Of a stretch of 55,493 bases of DNA, positions 1 to 8,892 are shown piece after piece; the first letter of the stretch is position 1, and every line of letters starts with the position of its first letter. The translations under genes and the position numbers were made by a program. The notes below the pieces were generated by a model, which had not been told where the DNA came from, made no database searches, and worked only from the letters and a program-made list of their open reading frames with translations. Source of the DNA: Chrysophaeum taylorii (Eukaryota; Sar; Pelagophyceae; Pelagomonadales; Pelagomonadaceae). The stretch is taken from contig JAQMWT010000430.1 of NCBI GenBank assembly GCA_029834535.1, positions 1 through 55,493 of the forward strand. Direction: 5' to 3'.

Positions 1-180
1 AGAGAACAGTAAAAATCACTGTGCCTCTGGTAGAGAATGGTGGCAGTGGTAGTGCTGCCTTTCGTCCTGTCCTCTAACGACACAAAGAGCAGCACGGTGT
101 ACGACACAGCGATTTTATGGTTGTAATGTGAGTGTGAGGTTTGGGGGTGTTCTAACCCTAAATGGAATTTTCTATCTCTA
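1..180 (-). repeat. 3' LTR of minus-strand element
   Basis: Nearly identical to 7946-8129 with a few substitutions and small indels. Shared landmarks include AGAGAACAGT at one end and CTAACCCTAAATGGAATTT at the other. In element sense it lies downstream of the giant ORF, so it is the 3' LTR. A purine-rich GCGAGGGCG lies immediately upstream of it in element sense (181-189), in the position expected for a polypurine tract. Confidence 0.75.
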
Positions 181-526
181 CGCCCTCGCAGATTGAACTC
201 GGTGATGAGCGAAATCTGGGACAAACAAAACAAATGTCTGGCCAGGACAAATGGATGTCGAGTCGTGAGGAGGCGTTGAAGGAAAGTGTGCGAAGTGCAT
301 GAAAGAGATGGAGGAAAACGAAACTCAGGTAGTGTGTGAAGTGAGAAAGGAGAAAGAGCGGATGATCAAAGAAAGGAAAAAGCATCGATCGTGAGTAAGA
401 AGAAAAGTGGAGGAAGATGCTAGGTAGGCTAACGATGAAGTATGGCGAATGTTGTGCGAGAGATCAGATCATCATCTTGCTCAGTGGCTAATGAGATAGG
501 GGACGGTGCGTGCCGGTGGATAAATC

Positions 527-1878
527 CTAAGTGGCTGGGGGAGCATCTGAGTAGAGCGGGTGGTCTAACGAATAATAACAGGAGGGATCATGGGTCAGGC
601 AGTCGGGAATTGTGCAGCAGACCAATGGTTGATCGAAAGGCGAATAGTGAAAGTGGCCGTAGGGATGAGATTCTATTGTGACTAAAGTTTTGCTAGTAAA
701 GATTTGACGATGTGACGGAGCGCCAGCGTGATCCCATGAAGAGATATGACCATTTAACCAAATCGGTTTCGACATGGTAAGGTAATCGTCGTAATGAGAG
801 CGAGTAAGGCGGAGCTGTTTCTGGAAGATGAGAGAACCAGAATTGCCTGTCACATACGTGTCAAAGCTGTCGTCCTGAGTGTAGCGTGGGACAGCTGAAG
901 CTAGGCTATGAGCGTCTAAAATAATATGCGGATAATCGTAGCGCGATGAGGATATCGGGATAAAGTTGTCTGGGGTTGGCCATAAATATGAAAACTCTAA
1001 AGTTGTAGACTTGGGTTCGTAGTCTCGTGTAAGTCGCCAGTGGCTATCATCGAAAGATGATTGGGCGGAGACTGAGGTTTGCGAGTGTATCGCGTATGAT
1101 GGTGGATACAGGCGTGTGTCCTGTGCTGACGAGTCGGTGCCCTGTGCAGAAAATGCAGAAGAGTCGGGCAACAGAAGAGAATGCCTGAAGGCGATGGACT
1201 GCTTGAAGATAGTGTCCGTGCCAGGGGGAGAGTTGACTTCGAAGGTATGGTCAAAGTCGCATCTTTTGTGTTCTGTTCGATAAAGTAATCCTGAACTGTG
1301 ACAATCGACTGATCAATCGACTGATCCATTCATTTCATGTCCGGAGTCGTTTTCATCAGAATCAAACGAAGCGTTTTCACCAGAATCAAACTTCCCTTGA
1401 TGTACAAGCGCGAGGGAGCGTGGTGCATCCCTGGTGAATCGTGCAGTGACTGAAAGGTAAGACATTCGAACATTCGACAGAAGGGTGTTGTCGATATGCG
1501 AGAGCTGTACAGTATACAACGTGTAGGGAGCGTATGTTTCAAGAGAGGATTGATCTGTGGACGGGGGATGTCCGAAGAATGAACATGATGTGAGGTCCTG
1601 TCCATAATGCGAGAACTGTCCGGCAATGAGTCATGCGAGACTGTGGCTAGCAGCGAGTGTGTGGGAATGAAGAAGTGGATAGGCATGGCAGTTAACTTCT
1701 CTTGATTCGTAACACAACTGGGTAGGGCTAGCGGTGTGCGGCAGTGGGACTCGGTGGAATGCTGAGAGCAGAGCGCGTGTCCAACCTGTGGAGATTGGGG
1801 GTTATCATCGCGGGTGCTACGGAAAGCGTCGACTGGGTGCGAATAGCAATGGCGGCTGTTGGGCGCAGAGTTCTGCAA
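527..1878 (-). pseudogene. Frameshifted continuation of the giant element ORF
   Basis: Two further minus-strand open stretches (1878-1330 and 1171-527) follow the main ORF in other frames. They have the same Ser/Thr/His/Pro-rich composition and no recognisable domain. The simplest reading is that the original ORF extended to about 527 and has been broken by at least two frameshifts. They could also be chance open frames favoured by composition. Confidence 0.4.
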
Positions 1879-4800
1879 GATGGAACCCGCAGTGCGAACG
1901 GAGAGGAGCGAGCCGAGTGCGTCATAGGAGCGTAATACGCTAGTGCAGTCTGAGCTGTGTCCGAAGCATGATTCGATAGCAATGTCGACAGATGCGAGAT
2001 ATGATCAGAACTGGACGAGGATTTCGCGTGAAGTTGTGTTGTAACCGAACCACAGTGGTGCAGAGCTTCAACGTCAAGCATAGTGCTGGGGGGGACGTGA
2101 AAAGAGGTGAGCAAAGGACTCTGCGTGCGGCTATCATTTGGTGGCGGGCATTTATTGCGCGAGACTGGCGATAACTGCGACGTGTGGCTTTGGCGTGATA
2201 GAACTTCGTTTGCATATGGCAGCATGCTGGATAAAATCGAGCGAGCTGAAACGTGATAGGTGTGACCTGCAAGAGACTGACGGAAGAGCGTGGGTGGCTC
2301 TGAATTGCATTGATGACGGAACTTAGTGTCATCACAAATCGTCGGGGATTTGGTCGTCGGGAGTCGCGTTGAAGCGGGGAGGAACGACGAATACTCATCA
2401 GGTCTTGGCGTGTGACAGAGGTCCTTAGAAAGAGGGACTTCGGTACGTGCCTTGAATCGAGTTCCGATGTAGCCAGAGTAGCCATAGGAGGCATGACTGA
2501 TACGAATCGAAACGAATCTTGTCGTCGGTGGAAAACTAATGCGCCCTCGTAATTCGAACCGGGTGAAATCTTCGAATTGCCGGTGAGACTGAGAGACCAT
2601 GATTGCGAAACGAGCGCAGAGCCGGGCGGCGGTCGGAGGAGGCGCTTCAGCGGTGGCTGAGACGACAGTGTTCTGCGTATCATGAATCAAAAGGTGTTTG
2701 GGCATCGTACTGTGCGACAAGCGAGCGTGCGTCTCAGTTGACTGTGAGTGTACCATGGGTATGGCGCAATGTTTGTAGTCTAAACCGAGAGGGGCGGTGA
2801 GCGTGCCGTCGCGAGTGCATTGTAGCCTGTGCGGTGTCTGGGCTTTAATCGGAATATGACATATGACGTCATACAAAGCGATGGGAGCTGAATCAGACGT
2901 GGTGGGACTGGCTAGTAGTGCCGGGAGCAGCATGTCGGGGGTAGCGCTCAGAGATGAGGGTGGGGCGCAGTCCACTTCTATCTCGGTTGCCGTGTGTCGC
3001 GGTACTATGGGCGTAAACAAATGACATGAAGTAAATGCTTGTGTCCCAAACGAGAATGCGGTTATAGTCGCATGGGGAGGTTTCATTTTGTCTCTGCTGC
3101 AGTCAAATGCTTTGGAGGAAACCAATGGAGAAACCACGAGCACATGGGTGGCGTCTGGTGGCCAAAGTTCCTGTGGGTGTGGTTGAGGTGACTCCAAAGT
3201 AGGATTCCTTATTGGGTATGACTCAAGCGTTGCAACGAGTTCATGCTCGAGATCATAGTCGTCCATTAGATGACTTGAGGTGGTCGCGAATGAGCGATAC
3301 GTCGACCTGGTGTCAGGGGAGACCGAGGTGGTGCAGTGACCTGGCTGGCTGAGGTAGCCGTGCTGGTAAGATTCCAGCGGGTGCGCATAACTCAGCAGAG
3401 TGCTGACATTGGCTTGTGCCTGATCTGCAGTCGTGCAGGGAGGCGAGATCGTCTGTGCTAATACGGATTGCAGCGACAGGGAAGGGTCAGGTGCCTGGGA
3501 GGCTGAAAGGCGGCCTTTGTCTTCCAGAGGCGAAGGGAACAAGCAAAGCTGTAGCTTCGTCTCGTCGTGATCGGATAGGCGCAATGAGCTTGTGCGCGTG
3601 ATCGTGGTGTGCTTACCTGTGTCTTCATGATGTACCTTTGCGTCCTGTGGTTGTGCTTCTGCGAGCGGGACATATCTTAAGGATTGGTCCATCGGATGGG
3701 GTGCATCAGCTATGAATGAGACAGGAGCCAGTAGCAGTGCAAGGTCAGGTGACAGAACGTTTGCGTGGTCGAGTAATTGAGCGTTGGACCTGAGCATCGT
3801 CTGCATAGTCTGGAACCGTGCTGTGCAGTTGGTTTGCGTTGTCTCGTCTGCTACATCAATGAGCTGGCTGGTGTAGCTGGCCGTTGTGGTCTTATCTTTC
3901 GTCTTGTCGTCCAATAGAGACTGCGAGATAGTACTCGTTGCTATGTGCGAGACTATAAGTAGCTGTTGAGCAGCTGTTGAGAGCTGAGTGCTCTCTTGTC
4001 TGGCAGTTTCTGTGGCTTTGGAGTTCCAGAGACATGATTGCGCAGCTTCAGACGTCTTGGCATTGGGGATTGCCATAAAGTAACTCGTAAGTTCAAAGTC
4101 GGACGTCGGAAAATGCATCGAAAGACCTGTGAGGTCACCAATTGAAATACGCCCTCGTAAGGCGTGCGCGACGTGGTGCGGGCGCGAGCGACTTATGTTG
4201 GTGATCTGAAGGTCGTGAGATACGTTGCGGCGCGGAGTGTCGGTGGAAATGACGAGTGTCGTGGTGTTAGAGGCGGTGACGCGGAGAGCATCGAAAAGCG
4301 TGTCATGCTCCAAGAGCAAAAGCGCGTGATGCGGGTGGTCCGAAGTCAGTGCCAAAAGGAGTGTGGCTCGCGGCTGACCTGTCTGCAAGGTAGGGCAGAT
4401 GGGCGCGTGAGCTGAGATCCCGTGGTGGAGAGTATCCGGCCTGAAATGCTTGGGGTCCAGTGCGGGAATTCGAAAAGAGGGGTCGCCGAAGGAGAGTGCA
4501 GTAGAACCAAGGGCGATGTAAGGGTCAGTCCTGCTGGGTGCATCCTCAATAGCGGAGATGCTGGGACCAGAGCAGTGAGTGCCGTAGTGACCAGGGTTGC
4601 CCTTAGGCGTGTAGAGCATTCGAAGGTGCGGGCATGTGACATGCGTCCTCAAATGAGGAGTGACGTGCTGAGCGATAAGACGCTTTTGAGGGAGGCAACG
4701 TACGTGACTTGGGTGCATGTTTGTGGTGGAGCCGGCAGCTGGCGTGGAACGTTTGTCGTGCATTCCAGTGATGCGAAAATGCTTACAGAAGTGGTTCAGT

Positions 4801-7724
4801 TGGAGCGAGTCTGTGCATAGTGCGCGGAGAATGTTTCCTGAGAGCGCAACGTCGATTTTCCGGAGGCAGCGCAAGCGTGTGGCGTCCAGAAGAGAGCTAT
4901 GCAAGGGGACATACAGGACCGAAGTGGTCGCAATGGAATCGTGCATAGTTTGCGGCTGATCGGGTCGTTCAGAACTCTCGAAATCTGTGTCTGTTACTGC
5001 AGCCATGGGGAAAGCTTTCCAGAGGCTTGGTCGCGGTGAGACATAAGGATCGGCAGTCAAAAGGAGTGCGTCCTCTGACCGAAAGTTAGGGAGCGGGTGA
5101 TCAGGTGCTGCGACTGGTGCTCGTGCGAAGACATCCATCAAATCGTTACATGGTGGTCGCAGATGGGTCCATGCAACCTGCTGAGCAGTGTCATCCAGTG
5201 CATCCGACCGAGAAGGTGGATGGTGGGTGCAGCAGCAAGCGCCGGTGAGCGGCAGTGCGCGCCTGTCTTCGAGGAGGGGAGGCGGCGAGGCGGAACCAGC
5301 TTCGAAGTGATCGGGAGCTGCTGATCGAGAGATATCGAACAAGGCGGGAGTGCCTGGTGAATCTGAGCTGATACCTGCAGGTGCGGTGAGTGCCTGCGAG
5401 TATGTTGACCGTGGGACCGTTGACAGCGTGTCTTGTCCTTGTGGATTCGGCATTGCGGGGTCATTGGTGGTGCTTGGATCAGGCGGCTGATCTGGAATGG
5501 TCGAGGAGACCATCTTCGAGACTAGTGAAGTGGGTCTTGCTTCTTCGCTGTATGCATCATACCAGGGGGCTGAATCAGAGGGGATGTTGTCAGTGGCCTG
5601 CGGCTCTTGTGCCCGGTGCATGGAATACGGCGGAGCCTTAGGTTCTTGGGTGTGGTTGCCATCGTCGATGTGGGCATAATACTCGGGAACATCTCTGGGT
5701 GTCTTTTTCTTTGACTTGTCGAAAGTGGGAACGAGGTGGCTTGGTGTTTCTTCGACAAGATTGCTTCCTGGGCCGTTGTGCCCGAAGAGAGAAGAAGCCC
5801 TTATGCACGTCTTGGCAGCATTGTGGTGAGCATGACCATCTGGCAAAGAGCTGTCCTTTGATAGTTCGGAACTTGTCGACTCTCGATGTGGGTGGTTTTG
5901 ATTATTGGTTGGACTTTGCACGAGGTGATCGTCGCTGATGGTAGGGGAAAGGTCGCCGGTGTTGAATGTACGCCCTCGCAACTCGGACGCGGGGATGTGG
6001 TCGAGTTGGAATGAACCAGGTAGCTGATATGGCGAGCGGGTGCAAAGGGGTTCAGGGGGTGCCAAATAGGCGAAGAGTGGGTGGGTAGACGAGGAGGGGC
6101 CAGAGATGGCGGGGGGTTGAGAACAGAGAGACGGAGTGGGTGGTGAACCAGGAGAACCAGGTCCGGGGCATCCGTGGAGATGGTGATGATACTCGGGGAG
6201 AATCGGGGGAGAGGCATGGGAGGTTGGTTCGGAAGGGGATGAAGTTTGGTTGTTGATGGGGAAAGGAGGCGAAAGATGCGATGCAGCATATTGGGTGCGG
6301 TGGGTGGCATCCAATGAGGTAAGAATGGTTTGGAGGATGGCGTTGATGTCAAGGTGGGAGCTGCGGATGTCAGCGTGGGCAGTTTCGAGTGCCTTGAGCT
6401 GGGTGTGGGTGAGATGGAGTTCGGCGTGGGTGGAGACCAGTTCGTCGGCTTGGATGGCGAGCTGGGCAGTGGCGAAAGCCAGGGCGGCGTCGGTGATGTT
6501 GAGTTTGGCGGCTGTGGAGGACAAAGCATTGTCCTTGCGAATGAGCGTGGCCTTGGTTGCGGCCAATTCGGCGGTTTGGGAGCGGAATGCAGCCGTAGTG
6601 GTGGCCAACTCGCGTTGGAGCGCAGACGGAGGTGCATTGGAATTTTGAGAAAGGAGGTGGAGTGTTGCTTGAGTGGGGACGGAGGAATGGTCGTAGTCGT
6701 GGAATGCATATTCACGCGGGTGGAGGGGCAAATCGGGGGAACAGCGACTTTCGAACGGTGATGAAGGTCTGTCAAGAGGGTCTGATGGTTGGGCTGCAGG
6801 AACTTGAGCCGCGGAGGGAGCTGTGGTATAAATGGAAGTGCCGGGGCCGTCGTGGCCGTAGGTGGCATGGTCTTGTGGATGGAGAGGAAAGTCCTGAGGA
6901 GAGTGACTTGCGGAAGATGATGGATATCGGACAAGGGAATCCGACAGTGGGGCGGCAGGAGCTTGAGCCGCGGTGGGGGCTTGGTCAGGGATGAAGGTGC
7001 CGGGGCCGTCATGGCCGTAGGTGGCATGATCATCAAGGAGATGAGTGGTGCGGCGAGGGGGTTGACGAGGATGTTGGGGAACTTGTATAGGTGGTGTAGC
7101 GGGAGTCGCCGATAGTGGGGAGTTAGGCTCCAGTGAAGGAGGTGGAGGCTCCGGTGGGGTTGGTAGAGTGAAGGGAGCAATGTTTATTGGTGGTGGTGTG
7201 TTCAACATTGCTGGTGCGATATTTGAACGAGGTGGAGTGTCCTCGTGAACGTGGGGTGTGCCAGGTTGCGGAGTAACCTTGGCTGTGCCTGGGTCCGGAG
7301 GGAAGGCAGTGGGGTCTGAGACTTTGCCGTGGGGTGTTTGATATCTGGTGAAGTTGTCGGCATGAGGGGGGGTGACCATCGAGATGATCGGGTCTTGGGT
7401 CGCGACTTCGTGAGAAGTTTGCTTGTGCTTAAGGGGAGTTGCCGTATGAACAGCTGGTTGGGGAGCTTGTTCAAGTTGCTCGTCTTGATCGAGTTGGTCG
7501 TCTCGAGCTTCGATTGCGGCAGTGATTTTGGCTCTGAGATCAGCGTAACCAGCAGCGATTTTGGCTTGCAAGGCAGCATTATCAGCGGCGTGTTGATCTA
7601 AGAGATTAGCTTGGCGCCGTTGGCAATCAGCCAAATTGGCTTTGAACTGTTGGTCGAGAGCGTTCTGTGTAGCGAATTGCGTCGCTACTTCCAGACTCGG
7701 GACTTGTGGGTCGTGAGTCGCCAT
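1728..7724 (-). CDS. Giant Pro/Ser/Thr-rich coiled-coil protein of LTR element (1998 aa)
   Basis: Open from ATG at 7724-7722 for 1998 codons. Residues ~10-90 are Ala/Gln/Asp-rich with heptad-like spacing (many ALQAKIA-type runs). Residues ~100-350 are Pro-rich with repeated short phrases such as HATYGHDGPGT. Residues ~370-480 form a second coiled coil rich in Ala/Thr/Leu. The rest is low-complexity Ser/Thr/His/Pro with three scattered L-R-G-R segments. No CCHC knuckle, protease or polymerase motif is visible. The position, directly after the 5' LTR and a ~220-bp leader, fits a Gag-like structural protein or a long ORF carried by a non-autonomous element. An open frame this long in composition-biased DNA suggests past selection on the protein, but function is unknown. 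Confidence 0.6.
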   Translation of the reverse strand: MATHDPQVPSLEVATQFATQNALDQQFKANLADCQRRQANLLDQHAADNAALQAKIAAGYADLRAKITAAIEARDDQLDQDEQLEQAPQPAVHTATPLKHKQTSHEVATQDPIISMVTPPHADNFTRYQTPHGKVSDPTAFPPDPGTAKVTPQPGTPHVHEDTPPRSNIAPAMLNTPPPINIAPFTLPTPPEPPPPSLEPNSPLSATPATPPIQVPQHPRQPPRRTTHLLDDHATYGHDGPGTFIPDQAPTAAQAPAAPLSDSLVRYPSSSASHSPQDFPLHPQDHATYGHDGPGTSIYTTAPSAAQVPAAQPSDPLDRPSSPFESRCSPDLPLHPREYAFHDYDHSSVPTQATLHLLSQNSNAPPSALQRELATTTAAFRSQTAELAATKATLIRKDNALSSTAAKLNITDAALAFATAQLAIQADELVSTHAELHLTHTQLKALETAHADIRSSHLDINAILQTILTSLDATHRTQYAASHLSPPFPINNQTSSPSEPTSHASPPILPEYHHHLHGCPGPGSPGSPPTPSLCSQPPAISGPSSSTHPLFAYLAPPEPLCTRSPYQLPGSFQLDHIPASELRGRTFNTGDLSPTISDDHLVQSPTNNQNHPHRESTSSELSKDSSLPDGHAHHNAAKTCIRASSLFGHNGPGSNLVEETPSHLVPTFDKSKKKTPRDVPEYYAHIDDGNHTQEPKAPPYSMHRAQEPQATDNIPSDSAPWYDAYSEEARPTSLVSKMVSSTIPDQPPDPSTTNDPAMPNPQGQDTLSTVPRSTYSQALTAPAGISSDSPGTPALFDISRSAAPDHFEAGSASPPPLLEDRRALPLTGACCCTHHPPSRSDALDDTAQQVAWTHLRPPCNDLMDVFARAPVAAPDHPLPNFRSEDALLLTADPYVSPRPSLWKAFPMAAVTDTDFESSERPDQPQTMHDSIATTSVLYVPLHSSLLDATRLRCLRKIDVALSGNILRALCTDSLQLNHFCKHFRITGMHDKRSTPAAGSTTNMHPSHVRCLPQKRLIAQHVTPHLRTHVTCPHLRMLYTPKGNPGHYGTHCSGPSISAIEDAPSRTDPYIALGSTALSFGDPSFRIPALDPKHFRPDTLHHGISAHAPICPTLQTGQPRATLLLALTSDHPHHALLLLEHDTLFDALRVTASNTTTLVISTDTPRRNVSHDLQITNISRSRPHHVAHALRGRISIGDLTGLSMHFPTSDFELTSYFMAIPNAKTSEAAQSCLWNSKATETARQESTQLSTAAQQLLIVSHIATSTISQSLLDDKTKDKTTTASYTSQLIDVADETTQTNCTARFQTMQTMLRSNAQLLDHANVLSPDLALLLAPVSFIADAPHPMDQSLRYVPLAEAQPQDAKVHHEDTGKHTTITRTSSLRLSDHDETKLQLCLFPSPLEDKGRLSASQAPDPSLSLQSVLAQTISPPCTTADQAQANVSTLLSYAHPLESYQHGYLSQPGHCTTSVSPDTRSTYRSFATTSSHLMDDYDLEHELVATLESYPIRNPTLESPQPHPQELWPPDATHVLVVSPLVSSKAFDCSRDKMKPPHATITAFSFGTQAFTSCHLFTPIVPRHTATEIEVDCAPPSSLSATPDMLLPALLASPTTSDSAPIALYDVICHIPIKAQTPHRLQCTRDGTLTAPLGLDYKHCAIPMVHSQSTETHARLSHSTMPKHLLIHDTQNTVVSATAEAPPPTAARLCARFAIMVSQSHRQFEDFTRFELRGRISFPPTTRFVSIRISHASYGYSGYIGTRFKARTEVPLSKDLCHTPRPDEYSSFLPASTRLPTTKSPTICDDTKFRHQCNSEPPTLFRQSLAGHTYHVSARSILSSMLPYANEVLSRQSHTSQLSPVSRNKCPPPNDSRTQSPLLTSFHVPPSTMLDVEALHHCGSVTTQLHAKSSSSSDHISHLSTLLSNHASDTAQTALAYYAPMTHSARSSPFALRVPSCRTLRPTAAIAIRTQSTLSVAPAMITPNLHRLDTRSALSIPPSPTAAHR

Positions 7725-7945
7725 CGTTTTCGGGGTTGCGTTTTGCGCGTTGTTGGTTGCCTTTCACACTTTTTCACACTTTTTCGCCAGTAGCAAGCGA
7801 TGAAACTTGACTACGGTCTTAAAACTTTCAGGAACTGCAGGAGATGGCTCTTGCCTGGAAATACTGAATCTTCGTCCGAGACGTCGATCGAGATTGGTGT
7901 CTTTCGGAGGACGCTTCTCTACCAGTACTGGACTGGGCCATAACC
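7725..7945 (-). other. Leader / untranslated region with candidate primer-binding site
   Basis: Between the 5' LTR and the ATG of the giant ORF. In element sense the bases after the LTR include TGGTAGAGAAGC, which loosely resembles the 3' end complement of initiator tRNA-Met used by many LTR elements, but it is set back about 20 bases from the LTR edge. I regard it only as a candidate. Confidence 0.3.
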
Positions 7946-8129
7946 TAGAGAACAGTACAAATCACTGTGCCTCAGGTAGAGAATGGTGGCAGTGGTAGTG
8001 CTGCCTTTCGTCCTGTCCTCTAACGACACAAAGAGCAGCACGGTGTACGACACAACGATTTTGTGGTTGAAATGTGAGTGTGAGGTTAAGGGGGGGGGGT
8101 TCTAACCCTAAATGGAATTTATATCTCTA
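7946..8129 (-). repeat. 5' LTR of minus-strand element
   Basis: Direct copy of 1-180. In element sense it runs from TAGAGATA to TTCTCTA. A G-run at 8090-8098 is expanded relative to the left copy. Together with the left copy it defines the element ends. Confidence 0.75.
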
Positions 8130-8165
8130 CAGCTTATGTCGCTGATGGTCACCGAAGACGCCTGT

Positions 8166-8261
8166 GCTAACTAACTAACTAACTTCAGACCTCTCCCGAG
8201 CATGGGAGCCAGGCCGGACCGACAGGAGCCAGTCCGGAATCACGGGCCTGTAGACGCCAAC
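8166..8261 (-). repeat. (TTAG)n-tailed retroposon, internally deleted copy
   Basis: Starts with (CTAA)3 then CTTCAGACCTCTCCCGAGCA on the plus strand, the same sequence seen at 23606, 46540 (reverse) and 47431. After TAGACG the copy jumps to CCAAC, which is the far end of the full copy, so about 145 bases are missing. It sits between the LTR of the minus-strand element and the truncated copia element. Confidence 0.65.
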
Positions 8262-8298
8262 CACATCTTACTCAATCGGGCACCAAGCCTCACGATGA

Positions 8299-8892
8299 CG
8301 TATTTCCCCGACATCATCAACAATCTCACCCAGAGTCGCAGATTTTCTTTGTGCAACTTACACTCCAGGCAAGACCTCAAAGAAGACTAACTCGTCGCAC
8401 GGATGCAATGGACCAGGCACTGAAACTTCATTAATTGACGGTGGCGCATCCTTTTGCTTCACGCGCACAATTCAACACCTTGTTCCCGAGTCCTTACGCC
8501 GGATTCCCGAACACACCACACGTATAGGAAGAGGCACCTTGACCAGCCATTTCATCGGTGTCAAACCGTTGTACTTGCAGGCCGCAGGTCTCTTCCCAAA
8601 GGATATCGAAGTGTCAACTGGTTGCGCATTATACCTTTTATTTTTGGTCGTCCCGCAATTCCGAAAAGGTCTACAGGTTATCGCGACATCTCAGCTCGAA
8701 GCTCGGAATGTACAAGCAACAGACCCTCCATTGCCACACGAACCATACCTGTATGAATTAATGAACACGTCGACAGCGGATCCCCGCGATTATAAGACGA
8801 GAAAAAACAACTATAGTTCGCGCCAATCGCGAAACCAATGGCCTGTTGTCCCTGCCGTCTCATCCGAAACAAACCCTCCGCGCTGTGGTTAG
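8299..8892 (+). pseudogene. Copia aspartic protease region
   Basis: Open frame from after a TGA at 8296. At 8431-8451 it reads L-I-D-G-G-A-S, the retropepsin active-site signature (D-[ST/G]-G-A). About 25 residues downstream comes I-G-R-G, matching the flap region of copia proteases. Upstream, the frame contains S-K-K-T-N-S-S-H-G-C-N-G, the usual sort of spacer before a copia protease. No CCHC knuckle is seen, because the gag part is missing. The frame ends at 8892 and overlaps the methyltransferase frame that begins by 8846, so one frameshift separates them. Confidence 0.65.

Larger units (their letters stand above)
1..8129 (-). mobile_element. LTR retroelement without pol (LARD-like), minus strand
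   Basis: Two direct copies of a ~180-bp repeat (1-180 and 7946-8129) bound an internal region that is read on the minus strand. The repeat begins TAGAGATA and ends TTCTCTA in element sense, so it has short inverted ends, as LTRs do. The window starts about one base inside the left copy. Inside is one giant ORF (7724 to 1728) with frameshifted continuations to about 527; no protease, integrase, RT or RNase H motif was seen. The same LTR family ends the methyltransferase-bearing copia element at 14971-15166, so I infer a non-autonomous relative of that element. The outer left flank is outside the window, so a target-site duplication cannot be checked. Confidence 0.7.

Noticed and set aside
5801..7180. 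459-codon minus-strand ORF overlapping the giant element ORF
   Set aside because: Shadow frame of a Pro-rich coding sequence; the composition is explained by a shifted reading.
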